The position numbers and the translations under genes were made by a program. Positions 33,957 to 43,561 of a stretch of DNA of 64,000 nt are shown piece after piece. The stretch lies in the NCBI GenBank assembly GCA_964431805.1, contig CAYSKV010000001.1, positions 68,979-132,978 of the forward strand. The letters run 5' to 3'. Every line of letters starts with the position of its first letter. Positions within the stretch are counted from its first letter, which is position 1. The DNA is from JACPHD01 sp964431805 (GTDB lineage Bacteria; Patescibacteriota; Patescibacteriia; Patescibacteriales; GWC2-42-12). The notes beneath the pieces were generated by a model. The model did no database searches. It had not been told where the DNA came from and saw nothing but the letters and a program-made list of their open reading frames with translations.

Positions 33957-35420
33957 ATGACTGAAAAAATAAATGAACGTGAAGATCGACTTAAAAAATT
34001 AGCGGAATTAAAAAAAATAAATATTAATCCTTATCCGGCAAAAACAGAAAAAAGCGATTCTATAAATAAAACGCTAACTGACTTTGAAAAATTACAGAAA
34101 AATAATACTGAATTAAAAATAGCTGGCAGGTTAAGAAGTTTAAGAGCCCATGGCAACCTAACTTTTTCTAACCTAGAAGATGGCAGCGGTAAAATTCAAC
34201 TAGCGTTTTCTAAAAAGGAGATTGGCGCCGATAGTTATAAACTTTTTTCTAAATATATTGATATCGGGGATTTTATCCAAATTTCCGGTACAGTTTTTTT
34301 AACCCACAACGGCGAAAAAAGTATTATGGTTAAAAATTGGAAAATACTAACTAAAGCCATTAGGCCTTTGCCGGAAAAATGGCACGGCTTAGCCGACGAA
34401 GAAGAATCGTTAAGAAAACGCTATTTAGATATTTTATTTAATGACGAAGTAAGGGAAACGTTTATAAAACGCGCTAAATTTTGGCAAGCCACGCGCGATT
34501 TTTTAATTAAACATAATTTTTTAGAAGTTGAAACGCCGGTCTTAGAAAATACTACCGGCGGAGCTGACGCTAAACCTTTTACAACTCATCATAACGCGCT
34601 TAACCTAGATGTTTATTTAAGAATTTCTATGGGTGAACTATGGCAAAAAAGATTAATGGTCGCTGGCTTCGAAAAAACTTTTGAAATCGGTCGACAATTT
34701 AGAAACGAAGGTATGGACGCTGAGCATTTACAAGATTACACACAAATGGAATTTTATTGGGCTTACGCCGATTATGAGGCTGGCATGAAATTAGTAGAAG
34801 AATTATTTAAATATATTGCAGAAAAAACCTTCGGCACGCTTAAATTTAAAATTAAGAAATTTGAAGTTGATTTAAGCAAAAAATGGGAACGTTATGATTA
34901 TCGAGAGACTGTAAAAAAATATACGAATATTGATATTTTAGATACTGATATAAAAAAAATTGAAGCAAAACTTAAAGAGTTAAAAGTGGAATATGATAAA
35001 AAGGGCTTTAATAAAACTCGCGCTATAGATAATTTATGGAAATATTGCCGAAAGCAAATTTGCGGTCCAGGCTTTTTAGTCGGCGTACCGGTTGAGGTTT
35101 CTCCGCTAGCTAAAAGAGATGAAGCGCATCCTGAATTAAGCCAAAGATTTCAAGTAATTATCGCCGGTTCGGAATTAGGTAATGGTTATAGCGAATTAAA
35201 CGATCCGCTTGATCAAGCTGAAAGATTTAAAGAACAGGTTAAATTAAGAGAAGCCGGCGATGAAGAAGCGCAAATGTTTGATCAAGAATTCGTTGAAGCT
35301 TTAGAATATGGCATGCCGCCGACCTGTGGCTTTGGTTTTAGCGAACGCGTATTTTCTTATTTAATGGATAAACCAGCGCGCGAATGCCAAATTTTCCCAT
35401 TAATGAAACCAAAAAATTAA
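33957..35420 (+). CDS. lysS: Lysyl-tRNA synthetase, class II
   Basis: A 487-residue synthetase. N-terminal OB-fold anticodon-binding domain (ELKIAGRLRSLRAHGNLTFSNLED), then the class II core with LEVETPVLENTTGGADAKPF, RISMGELWQKRLMVAGFEKTFEIGRQFRNEGMDAEHLQDYTQMEFY and the C-terminal motif 3 GMPPTCGFGFSERVFSYL. Length is normal. Motif 3 reads GFGFSERV where GxGxDR is usual, a Ser-Glu change worth noting. Probably first gene of a run reaching serS. Confidence 0.92.
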   Translation: MTEKINEREDRLKKLAELKKININPYPAKTEKSDSINKTLTDFEKLQKNNTELKIAGRLRSLRAHGNLTFSNLEDGSGKIQLAFSKKEIGADSYKLFSKYIDIGDFIQISGTVFLTHNGEKSIMVKNWKILTKAIRPLPEKWHGLADEEESLRKRYLDILFNDEVRETFIKRAKFWQATRDFLIKHNFLEVETPVLENTTGGADAKPFTTHHNALNLDVYLRISMGELWQKRLMVAGFEKTFEIGRQFRNEGMDAEHLQDYTQMEFYWAYADYEAGMKLVEELFKYIAEKTFGTLKFKIKKFEVDLSKKWERYDYRETVKKYTNIDILDTDIKKIEAKLKELKVEYDKKGFNKTRAIDNLWKYCRKQICGPGFLVGVPVEVSPLAKRDEAHPELSQRFQVIIAGSELGNGYSELNDPLDQAERFKEQVKLREAGDEEAQMFDQEFVEALEYGMPPTCGFGFSERVFSYLMDKPARECQIFPLMKPKN

Positions 35421-35435
35421 TAACATAAAAAATTT

Positions 35436-35795
35436 ATGGACTTAGAAAGATTAGAGCCAGACTATACCCTGGAACCAATAGATCAAAAAACACCTGCACA
35501 AAAAAAATTAGACAAAATCAAAGGGTTAATGCCGTCCGGCGATATTGCCTATGATGTAAACAATTTTTTTGAAATAACGAACAGGAAAGATTTATATAGA
35601 AAAATTCACGCCGACAAAAACCCTCGCACAGTTTTAGATACACTGAATATGATTAAGAAAGCTTGCCAAGAAATAATTAAAGATCCAGAAAATTTAACTT
35701 TTGTCAGCGAGGAAAAAAAACAAGCGGAAATTGAAGCCATTGAAAGATTGATAGATTTTTATTCAAAAGAGTCTCCAGAAGAACAGAAAAAATAA
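35436..35795 (+). CDS. Hypothetical protein
   Basis: A 119-residue soluble, charged, probably helical protein that I do not recognise. It has KKACQEIIKDPENLTF and a Glu/Lys-rich C-terminus, no Cys cluster, no signal peptide and no membrane segment. It lies 15 bases after lysS and 12 before the nucleotidyltransferase gene, so co-transcription is likely. No function can be proposed. Confidence 0.6.
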   Translation: MDLERLEPDYTLEPIDQKTPAQKKLDKIKGLMPSGDIAYDVNNFFEITNRKDLYRKIHADKNPRTVLDTLNMIKKACQEIIKDPENLTFVSEEKKQAEIEAIERLIDFYSKESPEEQKK

Positions 35796-35807
35796 CAATA
35801 TAAAAAT

Positions 35808-36200
35808 ATGAAAACCGTCATGGCTTTTGGAACTTTTGATATTTTACATCCCGGACATATTAATTTTTTAAAACAAGCAAATAAATACGGTAGCCTGATT
35901 GCAGTTATAGCGCGCGATAAGACGGCTAGAGAGGTTAAGGGTAAATTACCCAAATATAGAGAGAAAGAGCGCCTAAAAGCCATTTTAAGCCTAAATTTAA
36001 CCAACAAAACGATATTAGGGAGCTTAAAAGACAAATATGCAGCTATAAAGAAATATAAACCAGACGTAATTGCTTTAGGTTATGACCAAACGCATTTTAC
36101 TGAACAACTAGGAATTAAACTAAAGGAATTAAATTTAAAAACAAAAATCGTTAGATTAAAACCCTACAAACCGGAAATTTACAAATCTTCTAAATTATGA
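35808..36200 (+). CDS. Cytidylyltransferase-family nucleotidyltransferase (FAD synthetase/TagD-like)
   Basis: A 130-residue protein with GTFDILHPGHINFL, the HxGH nucleotide-binding motif, RDKTAREVKGK and ALGYDQ, then a C-terminal KSSKL resembling the (S/T)SxxI motif. The LGYDQ block favours archaeal-type FAD synthetase (RibL) over glycerol-3-phosphate cytidylyltransferase, but without structure the substrate stays open. It overlaps the next gene by four bases. Confidence 0.75.
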   Translation: MKTVMAFGTFDILHPGHINFLKQANKYGSLIAVIARDKTAREVKGKLPKYREKERLKAILSLNLTNKTILGSLKDKYAAIKKYKPDVIALGYDQTHFTEQLGIKLKELNLKTKIVRLKPYKPEIYKSSKL

Positions 36201-36616
36201 AAATAACTATTTGCGGCAGTATTTCCAACGCGAAAAAAATTTACGAAATTATTAATGATCTTAAAAATAGGGGACATGAATTTTTTTCCCATGAATTAAT
36301 GAAGCAATACGCCGAAGGCGACGAAAAAGTTATAGATAAAGTAAAAGCGGAGCATGCCAAACTTAAAATAGAAAACGATACTTTTAAATGGTATTATAAT
36401 GCCATAAAAAATTCCGATGCCATATTAGTTTGCAATTTTGAAAAAAATAACATACCTGGCTATATCGGCGGCTCGGCTTTAATGGAAATAGGCTATGCTC
36501 ATGTTTTAGATAAAAAAATATTTTTTCTTTACCCAGTCCCAGAAATTTCTTATAAAGAAGAATTAATTGCGGCTCAGCCGATTATTTTAAACGGTGATTT
36601 AAATAAAATAATTTAA
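36197..36616 (+). CDS. Nucleoside 2-deoxyribosyltransferase-like protein
   Basis: A 139-residue protein starting KITICGSISNAKKIYEI, with NSDAILVCNFEKN and GYIGGSALMEIGYAHVLDKKIFFLYPVPE. This fits the nucleoside 2-deoxyribosyltransferase/Rcl fold, in which the Glu of (M)EIGYA is the likely nucleophile. Such enzymes cleave or exchange N-glycosidic bonds of nucleotides; a salvage role is inferred. Coupled to the nucleotidyltransferase by an ATGA overlap. Confidence 0.6.
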   Translation: MKITICGSISNAKKIYEIINDLKNRGHEFFSHELMKQYAEGDEKVIDKVKAEHAKLKIENDTFKWYYNAIKNSDAILVCNFEKNNIPGYIGGSALMEIGYAHVLDKKIFFLYPVPEISYKEELIAAQPIILNGDLNKII

Positions 36617-36629
36617 ATACAAAATAAAT

Positions 36630-37907
36630 ATGTTAGACATTAAATTTATCCGTGAGAACAAAGAACTTATTAAGCAAAACAGCAAAAATCGATTATCAGG
36701 GATTGATGCTGATAATTTTTTTGAGTTGGATGAAAAACGAAGAAAATTAGAAGCTGAAATTGATGAACTGCGGGCTAAACGCAATCGCGTTTCAAAAACA
36801 AAACCCGGACCAGAAGAAATCGCGGAAATGAAAAAATTAGGAGAAAGTTTAAAAAGTTTAGAAGAAAAACATAATTCTGTTTATGTTAAATTTGACGAGA
36901 TACTTCATCAAATTCCTAATTTAACTCATCCCGATGTGGTGGTGTGTGATGATGAGGATAATAATCCAGTTTTAGAAACTTTTGGCAAAAAAACAAAATT
37001 TAATTTTACTCCGCTTGATCATGCTGAGTTAGCTGAAAAATTAGACTTAATTGATTTTGATAGAGCTACTAAAATTAGCGGCGCTAAATTTTATTATTTA
37101 AAAAATGAGGCTGTTTTATTAGAATTGGCTTTAATCCAATACGCGCTAGACACTGCCATGAAACATGGCTATACGCCATTTACTACGCCCGACTTAGCTA
37201 AACAAGAGGTTTTATCAGGCTTAGGCTTTAACCCCAGAGGAGAATCTACCCAAATTTATAATATAGAAAATACTGATTTAAGTTTAATCGGTACAGCCGA
37301 AATTACTATGGGTGGCTATCATATGAATGAAACTTTAGAGGAGAGTGAATTGCCTAAAAAATATGTGGCTGTATCGCATTGTTTCCGCACTGAAGCCGGT
37401 AGTTATTCAAAATTTTCTAAAGGCATTTTTCGCGTGCACCAATTTACTAAAATAGAAATGTTCCAATATGTTTTACCTGAACAAAGCGAAACCGCTCATC
37501 AAGAACTTCTAAAAATTGAAAAGGAAATATTTAAAGGTTTAGAAATTCCTTTTAGGGTAATTGACCATTGCACGGCTGATTTAGGCGCGCCATCTTATCG
37601 AACGTTTGATCTTGAAGCTTGGCTACCCGGTAAACCGAATAAGCAAGGTGAAATGGGGGATTGGGCGGAAATTACCTCAACGTCAAACTGTACTGATTAT
37701 CAAGCCAGGGGACTTAGCATTAAATACAAAGATAAAAATGGCGAAAAAAATTATGTCCATACTTTAAACGGTACAGCCATCGCCATTAGCCGCGCCATAA
37801 TCGCCATTATGGAAAATTTTCAACAAGCCGACGGCTCAATTAAAATTCCAAAAGTTTTACGAAAGTATTTGCCGGGGAAATTAAAAATAATTAAAAAGAA
37901 AAAATAA
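36630..37907 (+). CDS. serS: Seryl-tRNA synthetase
   Basis: A 425-residue class II synthetase. N-terminal tRNA-binding coiled coil (about 1-110, RRKLEAEIDELRAKRNRVSK), then the core with YTPFTTPDLAKQEVLSGLGF, LIGTAEITMGGYHMNETL, CFRTEAGSYSKFSKGIFRVHQFTKIEMFQY and motif 3 HTLNGTAIAISRAIIAIMEN. In motif 2 GSYSKFSKGIFRVHQF the usual GxxGRDxxGLxRxHQF is altered. Normal length. Confidence 0.92.
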   Translation: MLDIKFIRENKELIKQNSKNRLSGIDADNFFELDEKRRKLEAEIDELRAKRNRVSKTKPGPEEIAEMKKLGESLKSLEEKHNSVYVKFDEILHQIPNLTHPDVVVCDDEDNNPVLETFGKKTKFNFTPLDHAELAEKLDLIDFDRATKISGAKFYYLKNEAVLLELALIQYALDTAMKHGYTPFTTPDLAKQEVLSGLGFNPRGESTQIYNIENTDLSLIGTAEITMGGYHMNETLEESELPKKYVAVSHCFRTEAGSYSKFSKGIFRVHQFTKIEMFQYVLPEQSETAHQELLKIEKEIFKGLEIPFRVIDHCTADLGAPSYRTFDLEAWLPGKPNKQGEMGDWAEITSTSNCTDYQARGLSIKYKDKNGEKNYVHTLNGTAIAISRAIIAIMENFQQADGSIKIPKVLRKYLPGKLKIIKKKK

Positions 37908-37911
37908 TATC

Positions 37912-38625
37912 ATGTTAAAACCGCAACTTGTTATTTTGCCTGGTTGGGATGGCACTAAAAAAACTTGGGAAAATTTTATAAATTTAGCGCAAAAAGATTT
38001 TGAAGTATATTGCCTTGAATTACCATGTTTCGGCGACGAGCCTTGCCCGAATGAAATTTGGGGCGTAGAAAATTACGCTGAGTTTGTTAAACAAAAAATA
38101 AAAGAATTAAATTTAAATAAACCTATACTTTTAGGCCATTCGTTTGGCGGACAAGTTGCCGTTTATTTAGCCGCGACTTCGCCAGAATTAATAAGCCAAC
38201 TAATTTTAAGTGGCGCTGCGGCCATTAGACCAAAATTAAGTTTAAAAAGATTTATTTTTGGTTCATTAGCTAAAATTGGAAAAATATTTTTTAGCTTACC
38301 ATTAATTAAAAATTTAGGCGCGCCGGCAAGAAAATTATTATATAAATTAGCTGATTCACCTGACTTTGGACAAATTTCTGGTATAAAAAGAGAAATATGC
38401 AAAAAAGTTGTCCGCCAAGACTTAACGAAAAATCTAAAAAAAATTAAAACCCCGACTTTAGTTGTCTGGGGCAATTTAGATAGTTATGTGCCGCTTTCGT
38501 CAGGTAAAAAAATAGCTGCTCTAATCCCAGGTTCTCGCCTAGAGATTGTCTCTGGCGGTAAGCATGGTTTACATTTACAAATTCCGGAAAAATTATACGA
38601 TATCGTGAAAAATTTTATTGATTAA
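37912..38625 (+). CDS. Alpha/beta hydrolase
   Basis: A 237-residue hydrolase. LPGWDGTKKTWENF is the oxyanion-hole strand, GHSFGG is the nucleophile elbow with the catalytic Ser, VVWGNLDSYVP carries the acid and SGGKHGLHLQIPEK the catalytic His. It resembles BioH/MhpC-type hydrolases; the substrate is unknown. It starts four bases after serS and its stop abuts the MurF-like gene. Confidence 0.8.
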   Translation: MLKPQLVILPGWDGTKKTWENFINLAQKDFEVYCLELPCFGDEPCPNEIWGVENYAEFVKQKIKELNLNKPILLGHSFGGQVAVYLAATSPELISQLILSGAAAIRPKLSLKRFIFGSLAKIGKIFFSLPLIKNLGAPARKLLYKLADSPDFGQISGIKREICKKVVRQDLTKNLKKIKTPTLVVWGNLDSYVPLSSGKKIAALIPGSRLEIVSGGKHGLHLQIPEKLYDIVKNFID

Positions 38626-38626
38626 A

Positions 38627-40204
38627 ATGCCTATCTTATATCTTAACATTACAATTGCTATTCTCTGGTTTTTAAGCGCTTTGGCCGACTTCGGCCAATT
38701 TTGCTATGTTTGGCAATTTAAAGAATATCGTTTTGACCGGCTCGGCGATTATATTTCAACTTTAAGCGGAAAAAAATTTTTTCATGGCTGGCGCGTTTTT
38801 AAACGACCGTCAGTTTATCTTATTTTATTTTTAATACTGCCAATTAATTTTAAATCATTAAATTACGCCATAATCACGATTTTATTTATTGATTTAATTT
38901 ATAACTTTTGGGCGATTGCTAGGCATAATTTACTGCGTCCTAAATTAACAGCTAAATCAGCAATATTAATTATTTTGGCATTACTAATTGAGGGCATATT
39001 ATTTTTTAGTTTTTTTAACTCTCATATAATTTTTATAATTTTAGCTTTGCGCTGGTTTACTTTTTCCGCCTTAGCCATATTAGCTAAACTTCCAACCGCC
39101 TTAGCCAAAATAATTTATTTAAAAATTGCTAAAAATAAACTTTTAAAATTTAATAAACTAATTATTATCGGCGTAACCGGCAGTTATGGTAAAACCACAG
39201 TAAAAAATTTCTTAGCGCAAATGTTAGGCGAAAAATATAAAGTTATCATGACGCCAGCTAACATTAATACTGAAATCGGCATAGCTAAATTTATTATTAA
39301 AAATAATTTTTTAGATTACGATATATTTGTAGTTGAAATGGGCACATATAAAATAGGAGAAATCGCCACTATCTGCAAAATGGTTAAGCCTAAAATCGGT
39401 ATTTTAACCGTAATTAACGAACAACATTTATCATTACTAAAAACCATAAAAAATACACAAACCGCTAAGTATGAACTTTTACGCAGCCTGCCGACCGACG
39501 GTTTAGCTATAACTAATTCTGATAATGAATACTGCCGAGAATTTTTAAATGAACTTAAATGCAAAGTCGAAACCTTCGGCTTAAAAAATGAATATAATCC
39601 AGATTGTTTAATTAAAAATGTTTCAGCCGATGAAAAGGGAATAAATTTTATTGCGGAAATTAAAAATAACACTGAATTAAAAATTTCTGCGCCGATTTTA
39701 GGCGGGCATAACGCTTTAAATATTGCGCCAATAATACTAACGAGCTTATTTTTAAATTTAAACGCTGATGAAATTATTAAACGTTCAAGCCAATTACAGC
39801 TGCCGCCTAAAGTACTGCAAACTTATAATTATGGTAAAAGTTTAATTTTAGATGATAGTTATAACGCTAACCCCGACGGTTTTTTAGCCGCCTTAAATGT
39901 TTTAGCTAACTATAAAGAACGCAAAAAAATAGTAGTAACACGCGGCATGCTAGAGCTCGGATCAGTTAGTAAAAATTTGCATGAAACAATAGGCAGAGAA
40001 ATTGGAAGAATCGCCGATGAATTAATAATTATTTCCGAAGATTCAGCCGTTGATTTAAAAAACGGCGCCGGCAATATAAAAACAACGATTGAAACTAACT
40101 CAGATAAATTACTGGAAATTTTTAAAAATTTAAAAAACCAAGATTGCGTTATTTTAATAGAAAATCGTCTTTCGGGAAAAATTTATCAAGAAATAAAACA
40201 TTAG
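38627..40204 (+). CDS. MurF-like Mur ligase with N-terminal membrane helices
   Basis: About 525 residues. Residues 1-165 contain about five transmembrane helices, which canonical MurF lacks. The ligase part follows: P-loop GVTGSYGKTTVKNFLAQ, YDIFVVEMGTYKIGEI, VINEQHLSLLKTIKN, the central-domain GGHNALNI and the C-terminal DDSYNANPDGFLAAL. These match UDP-MurNAc-tripeptide-D-Ala-D-Ala ligases. Membrane-attached Mur-like ligases are frequent in Patescibacteria. I use ATG 38627; a TTG at 38618 lies inside the previous gene. Peptidoglycan peptide completion is the likely role. Confidence 0.8.
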   Translation: MPILYLNITIAILWFLSALADFGQFCYVWQFKEYRFDRLGDYISTLSGKKFFHGWRVFKRPSVYLILFLILPINFKSLNYAIITILFIDLIYNFWAIARHNLLRPKLTAKSAILIILALLIEGILFFSFFNSHIIFIILALRWFTFSALAILAKLPTALAKIIYLKIAKNKLLKFNKLIIIGVTGSYGKTTVKNFLAQMLGEKYKVIMTPANINTEIGIAKFIIKNNFLDYDIFVVEMGTYKIGEIATICKMVKPKIGILTVINEQHLSLLKTIKNTQTAKYELLRSLPTDGLAITNSDNEYCREFLNELKCKVETFGLKNEYNPDCLIKNVSADEKGINFIAEIKNNTELKISAPILGGHNALNIAPIILTSLFLNLNADEIIKRSSQLQLPPKVLQTYNYGKSLILDDSYNANPDGFLAALNVLANYKERKKIVVTRGMLELGSVSKNLHETIGREIGRIADELIIISEDSAVDLKNGAGNIKTTIETNSDKLLEIFKNLKNQDCVILIENRLSGKIYQEIKH

Positions 40205-40214
40205 AAGTATACCT

Positions 40215-40321
40215 GTCATTGCGAGGAGCGTCAGCGACGAAGCAATCTAACGGACAACAATTTTTTATCCAAACTTGCCATTAGTGAGATTGCTTCGCTC
40301 CCGCTGTTCGCTCGCAATGAC
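40215..40321. repeat. GTCATTGCGAG-type palindromic repeat
   Basis: Outer arms GTCATTGCGAG (40215-40225) and CTCGCAATGAC (40311-40321), inner arms CGAAGCAATCT (40238-40248) and AGATTGCTTCG (40287-40297), with an unpaired centre. This core is a well-known dispersed palindromic repeat in many bacterial genomes. It is much richer in G and C than the surrounding DNA. It fills the gap between murF-like and degT genes. Confidence 0.8.
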
Positions 40322-40331
40322 AAATATAATT

Positions 40332-41597
40332 ATGTCAATATTCAAAAAAACAATTTTTACCGGCTTTGCGCCTAACTTAACCGGCCGCGATACAGGGCTA
40401 GCGTTAAGTTATTTATTATTGCCTTGGCGTTGGTTAAAAATTTCTTCAGGTGAGTATACTGTAATGGCCGAAAAAAAATTACGAGAATATTTTAATATAA
40501 AACATGCTTATGTTTTTGATAGCGGTCGCTCGGCTCTTTATTATGCTTTAAAAGCTTTAGGAGCAGGGGAAGGCGATGAAGTTTTAGTGCAAGCCTATAC
40601 TTGCGTGGTAGTAGTTAATGCTATTAAATTTACTGGAGCTAAACCGATTTTTATTGACATCAATAATACTTTTAATATTGACCAGGCCGGTTTAGAAAAA
40701 CTAATCACGCCTAAAACAAAAATTTTAATTATCCAACACACTTTCGGGCTACCAGCAAATTTAGATCTTCTTTTAGTCATCGCCGCCAAGCATAATATAA
40801 AAATCATTGAAGATTGCGCTCACTCATTAGGTATAAAATATAATAACCAACTAGTTGGCACCTTCGGTCATATCGGCATGCTAAGCTTTGGTTCGGATAA
40901 AATTATTTCTTGCGCACGCGGCGGAGCATTAATTACGAACGATAATGAGATAGGGGATAAAATTAAACAACTATCTTCAGAATTACCTAAACCAAAATTA
41001 GAAAAAACACTACAACATTTAATGCATTATCCAATTTTTTACATTTCTAAACCGATTTATCACTTATTTATTGGTAAATTTATATTAATATTAGCTAAAA
41101 AACTCAATATTTTTAATAAAATAATCTATAAAAAAGAAAAAACAGGGGATAAAGTAAGCTTTTATCCAGCTAAATTAGCCAATAGTTTAGCGAATATTTT
41201 ATGCAATCAGATAAACGAAATAGATATAATCGTTAAACATCAACAAAAAATTTCTGAAATATACAACCAAAAAATAAATAATTCTAAAATAAATTTACCT
41301 TGGCGCGAAGCTGAACTTAATGGTGGAGCTTGTCTAAGATACCCACTGCTAACTAAAAATCCAAAAAAACTTTTAGCCTACGCTAAAAAACAGGGGGTAA
41401 TTTTAGGTGATTGGTATAGTTGCGTAATCGCACCGTGCGATAGTGATATAAATAAAACCGGTTATCATGACGGCGATTGCCCGAACGCTGAACGCTTAGC
41501 CACCGAGTCAGTTAATTTACCAACTGATAGGCATATTACGAAAAAACAAGCTGACAAAATTATAAAAATTATTAATTCATATGTCGATAGAAATTAA
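40332..41597 (+). CDS. DegT/DnrJ/EryC1/StrS-family aminotransferase
   Basis: A 421-residue PLP enzyme from ATG 40332. A longer frame from TTG 40275 only translates the palindromic repeat. FDSGRSALYYALKALGAGEGDEVLVQAYTCVVV is the PLP-phosphate-binding start, IEDCAHSLG carries the cofactor Asp, and SFGSDKIISCARGGAL holds the Schiff-base Lys. Family members transaminate keto sugars on nucleotide carriers. The substrate is unknown. It sits with FemX-like and FtsQ genes in an envelope cluster. Confidence 0.82.
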   Translation: MSIFKKTIFTGFAPNLTGRDTGLALSYLLLPWRWLKISSGEYTVMAEKKLREYFNIKHAYVFDSGRSALYYALKALGAGEGDEVLVQAYTCVVVVNAIKFTGAKPIFIDINNTFNIDQAGLEKLITPKTKILIIQHTFGLPANLDLLLVIAAKHNIKIIEDCAHSLGIKYNNQLVGTFGHIGMLSFGSDKIISCARGGALITNDNEIGDKIKQLSSELPKPKLEKTLQHLMHYPIFYISKPIYHLFIGKFILILAKKLNIFNKIIYKKEKTGDKVSFYPAKLANSLANILCNQINEIDIIVKHQQKISEIYNQKINNSKINLPWREAELNGGACLRYPLLTKNPKKLLAYAKKQGVILGDWYSCVIAPCDSDINKTGYHDGDCPNAERLATESVNLPTDRHITKKQADKIIKIINSYVDRN

Positions 41598-42606
41598 AAC
41601 AATTGAATCCATAATTGAGTGGCGCGAAGCCGAAGTTTTATTTAAACCACATACATTTTTACAATCGTGGGAATGGGGCGCATCACAAGAAGCTTTAGGC
41701 CAAAAAATTTTTCGCCTAGGAATATTTAAAGACGATAAAATAATCGGTTTAGCTTTTTTCTATTTTATAAAAGCTAGGCGCGGTTCATTTCTTTTTTGTC
41801 CGCATGGTCCGATTATTGACTGGAATAAAGCTAACGAAATAATGCCGGCGTTATTAGATTATTTAATTAAGCTTGGTAAAGGAATAAAAACTGATTTTAT
41901 TAGAATTAGTCCTTTAACCGAAAATTCAACCGCTAATCAAAAAATTGTTAAAAATTTAGGCTTTAAACCGGCTCCAGTTCATATGATGCACCCGGAATTA
42001 TCATGGATGATTGATTTAACGCCAGGAGAAGATACTATTTTAAGCAACATGGAAAAACGCACGCGTTATTCAATCCGCAAAGCCGAAAAAGATGGCGTTG
42101 AAGTAATTTCTTCTACTGACCAAAACGATCTTGATAAATTTTATGAAATTTATAAACAAACCGCTGACCGCCAAGGTTTCGTGCCTTATACTAAAGAATA
42201 TTTAAAAAAAGAGCTGCAATCATTTTTACAAAATAACAAAATAAAAATTTACTTCGCTTATTATCAAAAAGAATTAATAGCTACCGCCATGATTGTTTAT
42301 GCTAATAATTCAGCCTTTTATCATCACGGCGCTTCTATCAGAAAATATTCTAATATTACGGCTTCAGAGTTATTGCAATGGACCGCCATTAAAGAAGCAA
42401 AACAAAACGGCCTGTCTTATTATAATTTTTGGGGAATTGTTAACGAAAAAGAAAAAAAGCATCCATGGGCTGGATTAAGTAAATTTAAGAAAGGTTTTGG
42501 CGGATTCGAAGAAGAATATCTGCATGCCCAAGACTATGTTTTATCAACAAAATATTGGTTAAATTATTTAATTGAAAAAATAAGAAAAATAAAACGCGGA
42601 TATTAA
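41581..42606 (+). CDS. FemAB/FemX-like peptidyltransferase (GNAT fold)
   Basis: A 341-residue protein with two GNAT-like domains. LQSWEWGASQEALGQKIFRLGI, RISPLTENS, TRYSIRKAEKDGVEV and YHHGASIRKYSNITASELLQWTAIKEAKQNGLSYYNFWGI are the FemABX pattern. Such enzymes add amino acids from aminoacyl-tRNA to the peptidoglycan precursor. A cross-bridge role is inferred. It overlaps the DegT gene by 17 bases. Confidence 0.82.
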   Translation: MSIEIKTIESIIEWREAEVLFKPHTFLQSWEWGASQEALGQKIFRLGIFKDDKIIGLAFFYFIKARRGSFLFCPHGPIIDWNKANEIMPALLDYLIKLGKGIKTDFIRISPLTENSTANQKIVKNLGFKPAPVHMMHPELSWMIDLTPGEDTILSNMEKRTRYSIRKAEKDGVEVISSTDQNDLDKFYEIYKQTADRQGFVPYTKEYLKKELQSFLQNNKIKIYFAYYQKELIATAMIVYANNSAFYHHGASIRKYSNITASELLQWTAIKEAKQNGLSYYNFWGIVNEKEKKHPWAGLSKFKKGFGGFEEEYLHAQDYVLSTKYWLNYLIEKIRKIKRGY

Positions 42607-42608
42607 AT

Positions 42609-43493
42609 ATGATGATGTTTAATAATAGAAACAACTTTAATAAAATAACCAGAGTCGGTAGAAACCGCAAGAAATTTATCTATACAAAAAAAACCTATGC
42701 TAATCCGTTTTTCCGCCATAAAAATACACGAAAGGTTGAAACCGGACTGCTTTCTAATAAAATTAAACTTTCTATTTTCGCCGCCATTGTAACGATTGCG
42801 ATTTTAGTTTGGCTTTTATTTTTTTCTACGCTTTTCAAAATAAATAATATTCTAGTTTCTGGCGTAAATGATAATATGGCTAAAGATGTTGAAAACATAG
42901 CCCGCGACCTAGCGGAGAATAGAATAGTCGGAAAAAATAATTTGCTACTTTATAATAAAGATGACTTAAATAAGACTTTAAATGAAAAATATTATCTAAG
43001 CAATCTAACTATTAAAAGAAAATTTTTGCATACTTTGGCTATAAATTTAAGCGAAAAACAGCAATCAGCGGTTTGGCGCGAAGATGATCTATACTATTAT
43101 ATAGACGGGGAGGGGAATATTATAAATCAAGTTGACGCCCTAAACATAAATGGCAACGACTACCCAATAATAGAAAATTTAACTGATATAAAAATAGTTG
43201 AACGAAAAGCTAATATAAATAAAGAGGTGATAGATTATATTTTAAATTTATTTAATGAATTTAAGGAAAAAAAACATAATTTTGAAATCGAAAAATTTAT
43301 TGTTGATAAAGACGCCAACACGGTAAAAATGGCGGTTATATCAGGACCAAAAATTTATTTTAACATTAAAACGTCAGTGGCTGAGCAAGCAGCTAAACTT
43401 GACTTAATAATAAAGGACAAGCTAAAAAACGACTTTACTGGCGTAAAAGAATATATTGATCTAAGATACGCTAATAATGTTTATATGAAATAA
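42609..43493 (+). CDS. ftsQ: Cell-division protein FtsQ/DivIB
   Basis: A 294-residue single-pass protein: basic cytoplasmic N-terminus, one helix (about 54-73, LSIFAAIVTIAILVWLLFF), then a POTRA domain (FKINNILVSGVNDNMAKDVENIARD) and the beta domain with LAINLSEKQQSAVWREDDLYYYIDGEGNII. This matches FtsQ/DivIB, a scaffold of the division complex outside the membrane. Weak conservation is normal for the family. Last gene of the envelope cluster, two bases after the FemX-like gene. Confidence 0.82.
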   Translation: MMMFNNRNNFNKITRVGRNRKKFIYTKKTYANPFFRHKNTRKVETGLLSNKIKLSIFAAIVTIAILVWLLFFSTLFKINNILVSGVNDNMAKDVENIARDLAENRIVGKNNLLLYNKDDLNKTLNEKYYLSNLTIKRKFLHTLAINLSEKQQSAVWREDDLYYYIDGEGNIINQVDALNINGNDYPIIENLTDIKIVERKANINKEVIDYILNLFNEFKEKKHNFEIEKFIVDKDANTVKMAVISGPKIYFNIKTSVAEQAAKLDLIIKDKLKNDFTGVKEYIDLRYANNVYMK

Positions 43494-43561
43494 TTTGTCT
43501 ATTAATATTTTGCGACACATAGACTTATACAACATCCATAATTATAAAAAAGGCGTTTATG

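Noticed and set aside
40275..40331. Upstream TTG start for the DegT-family gene
   Set aside because: The extension is translated palindromic repeat; the family start fits ATG 40332.
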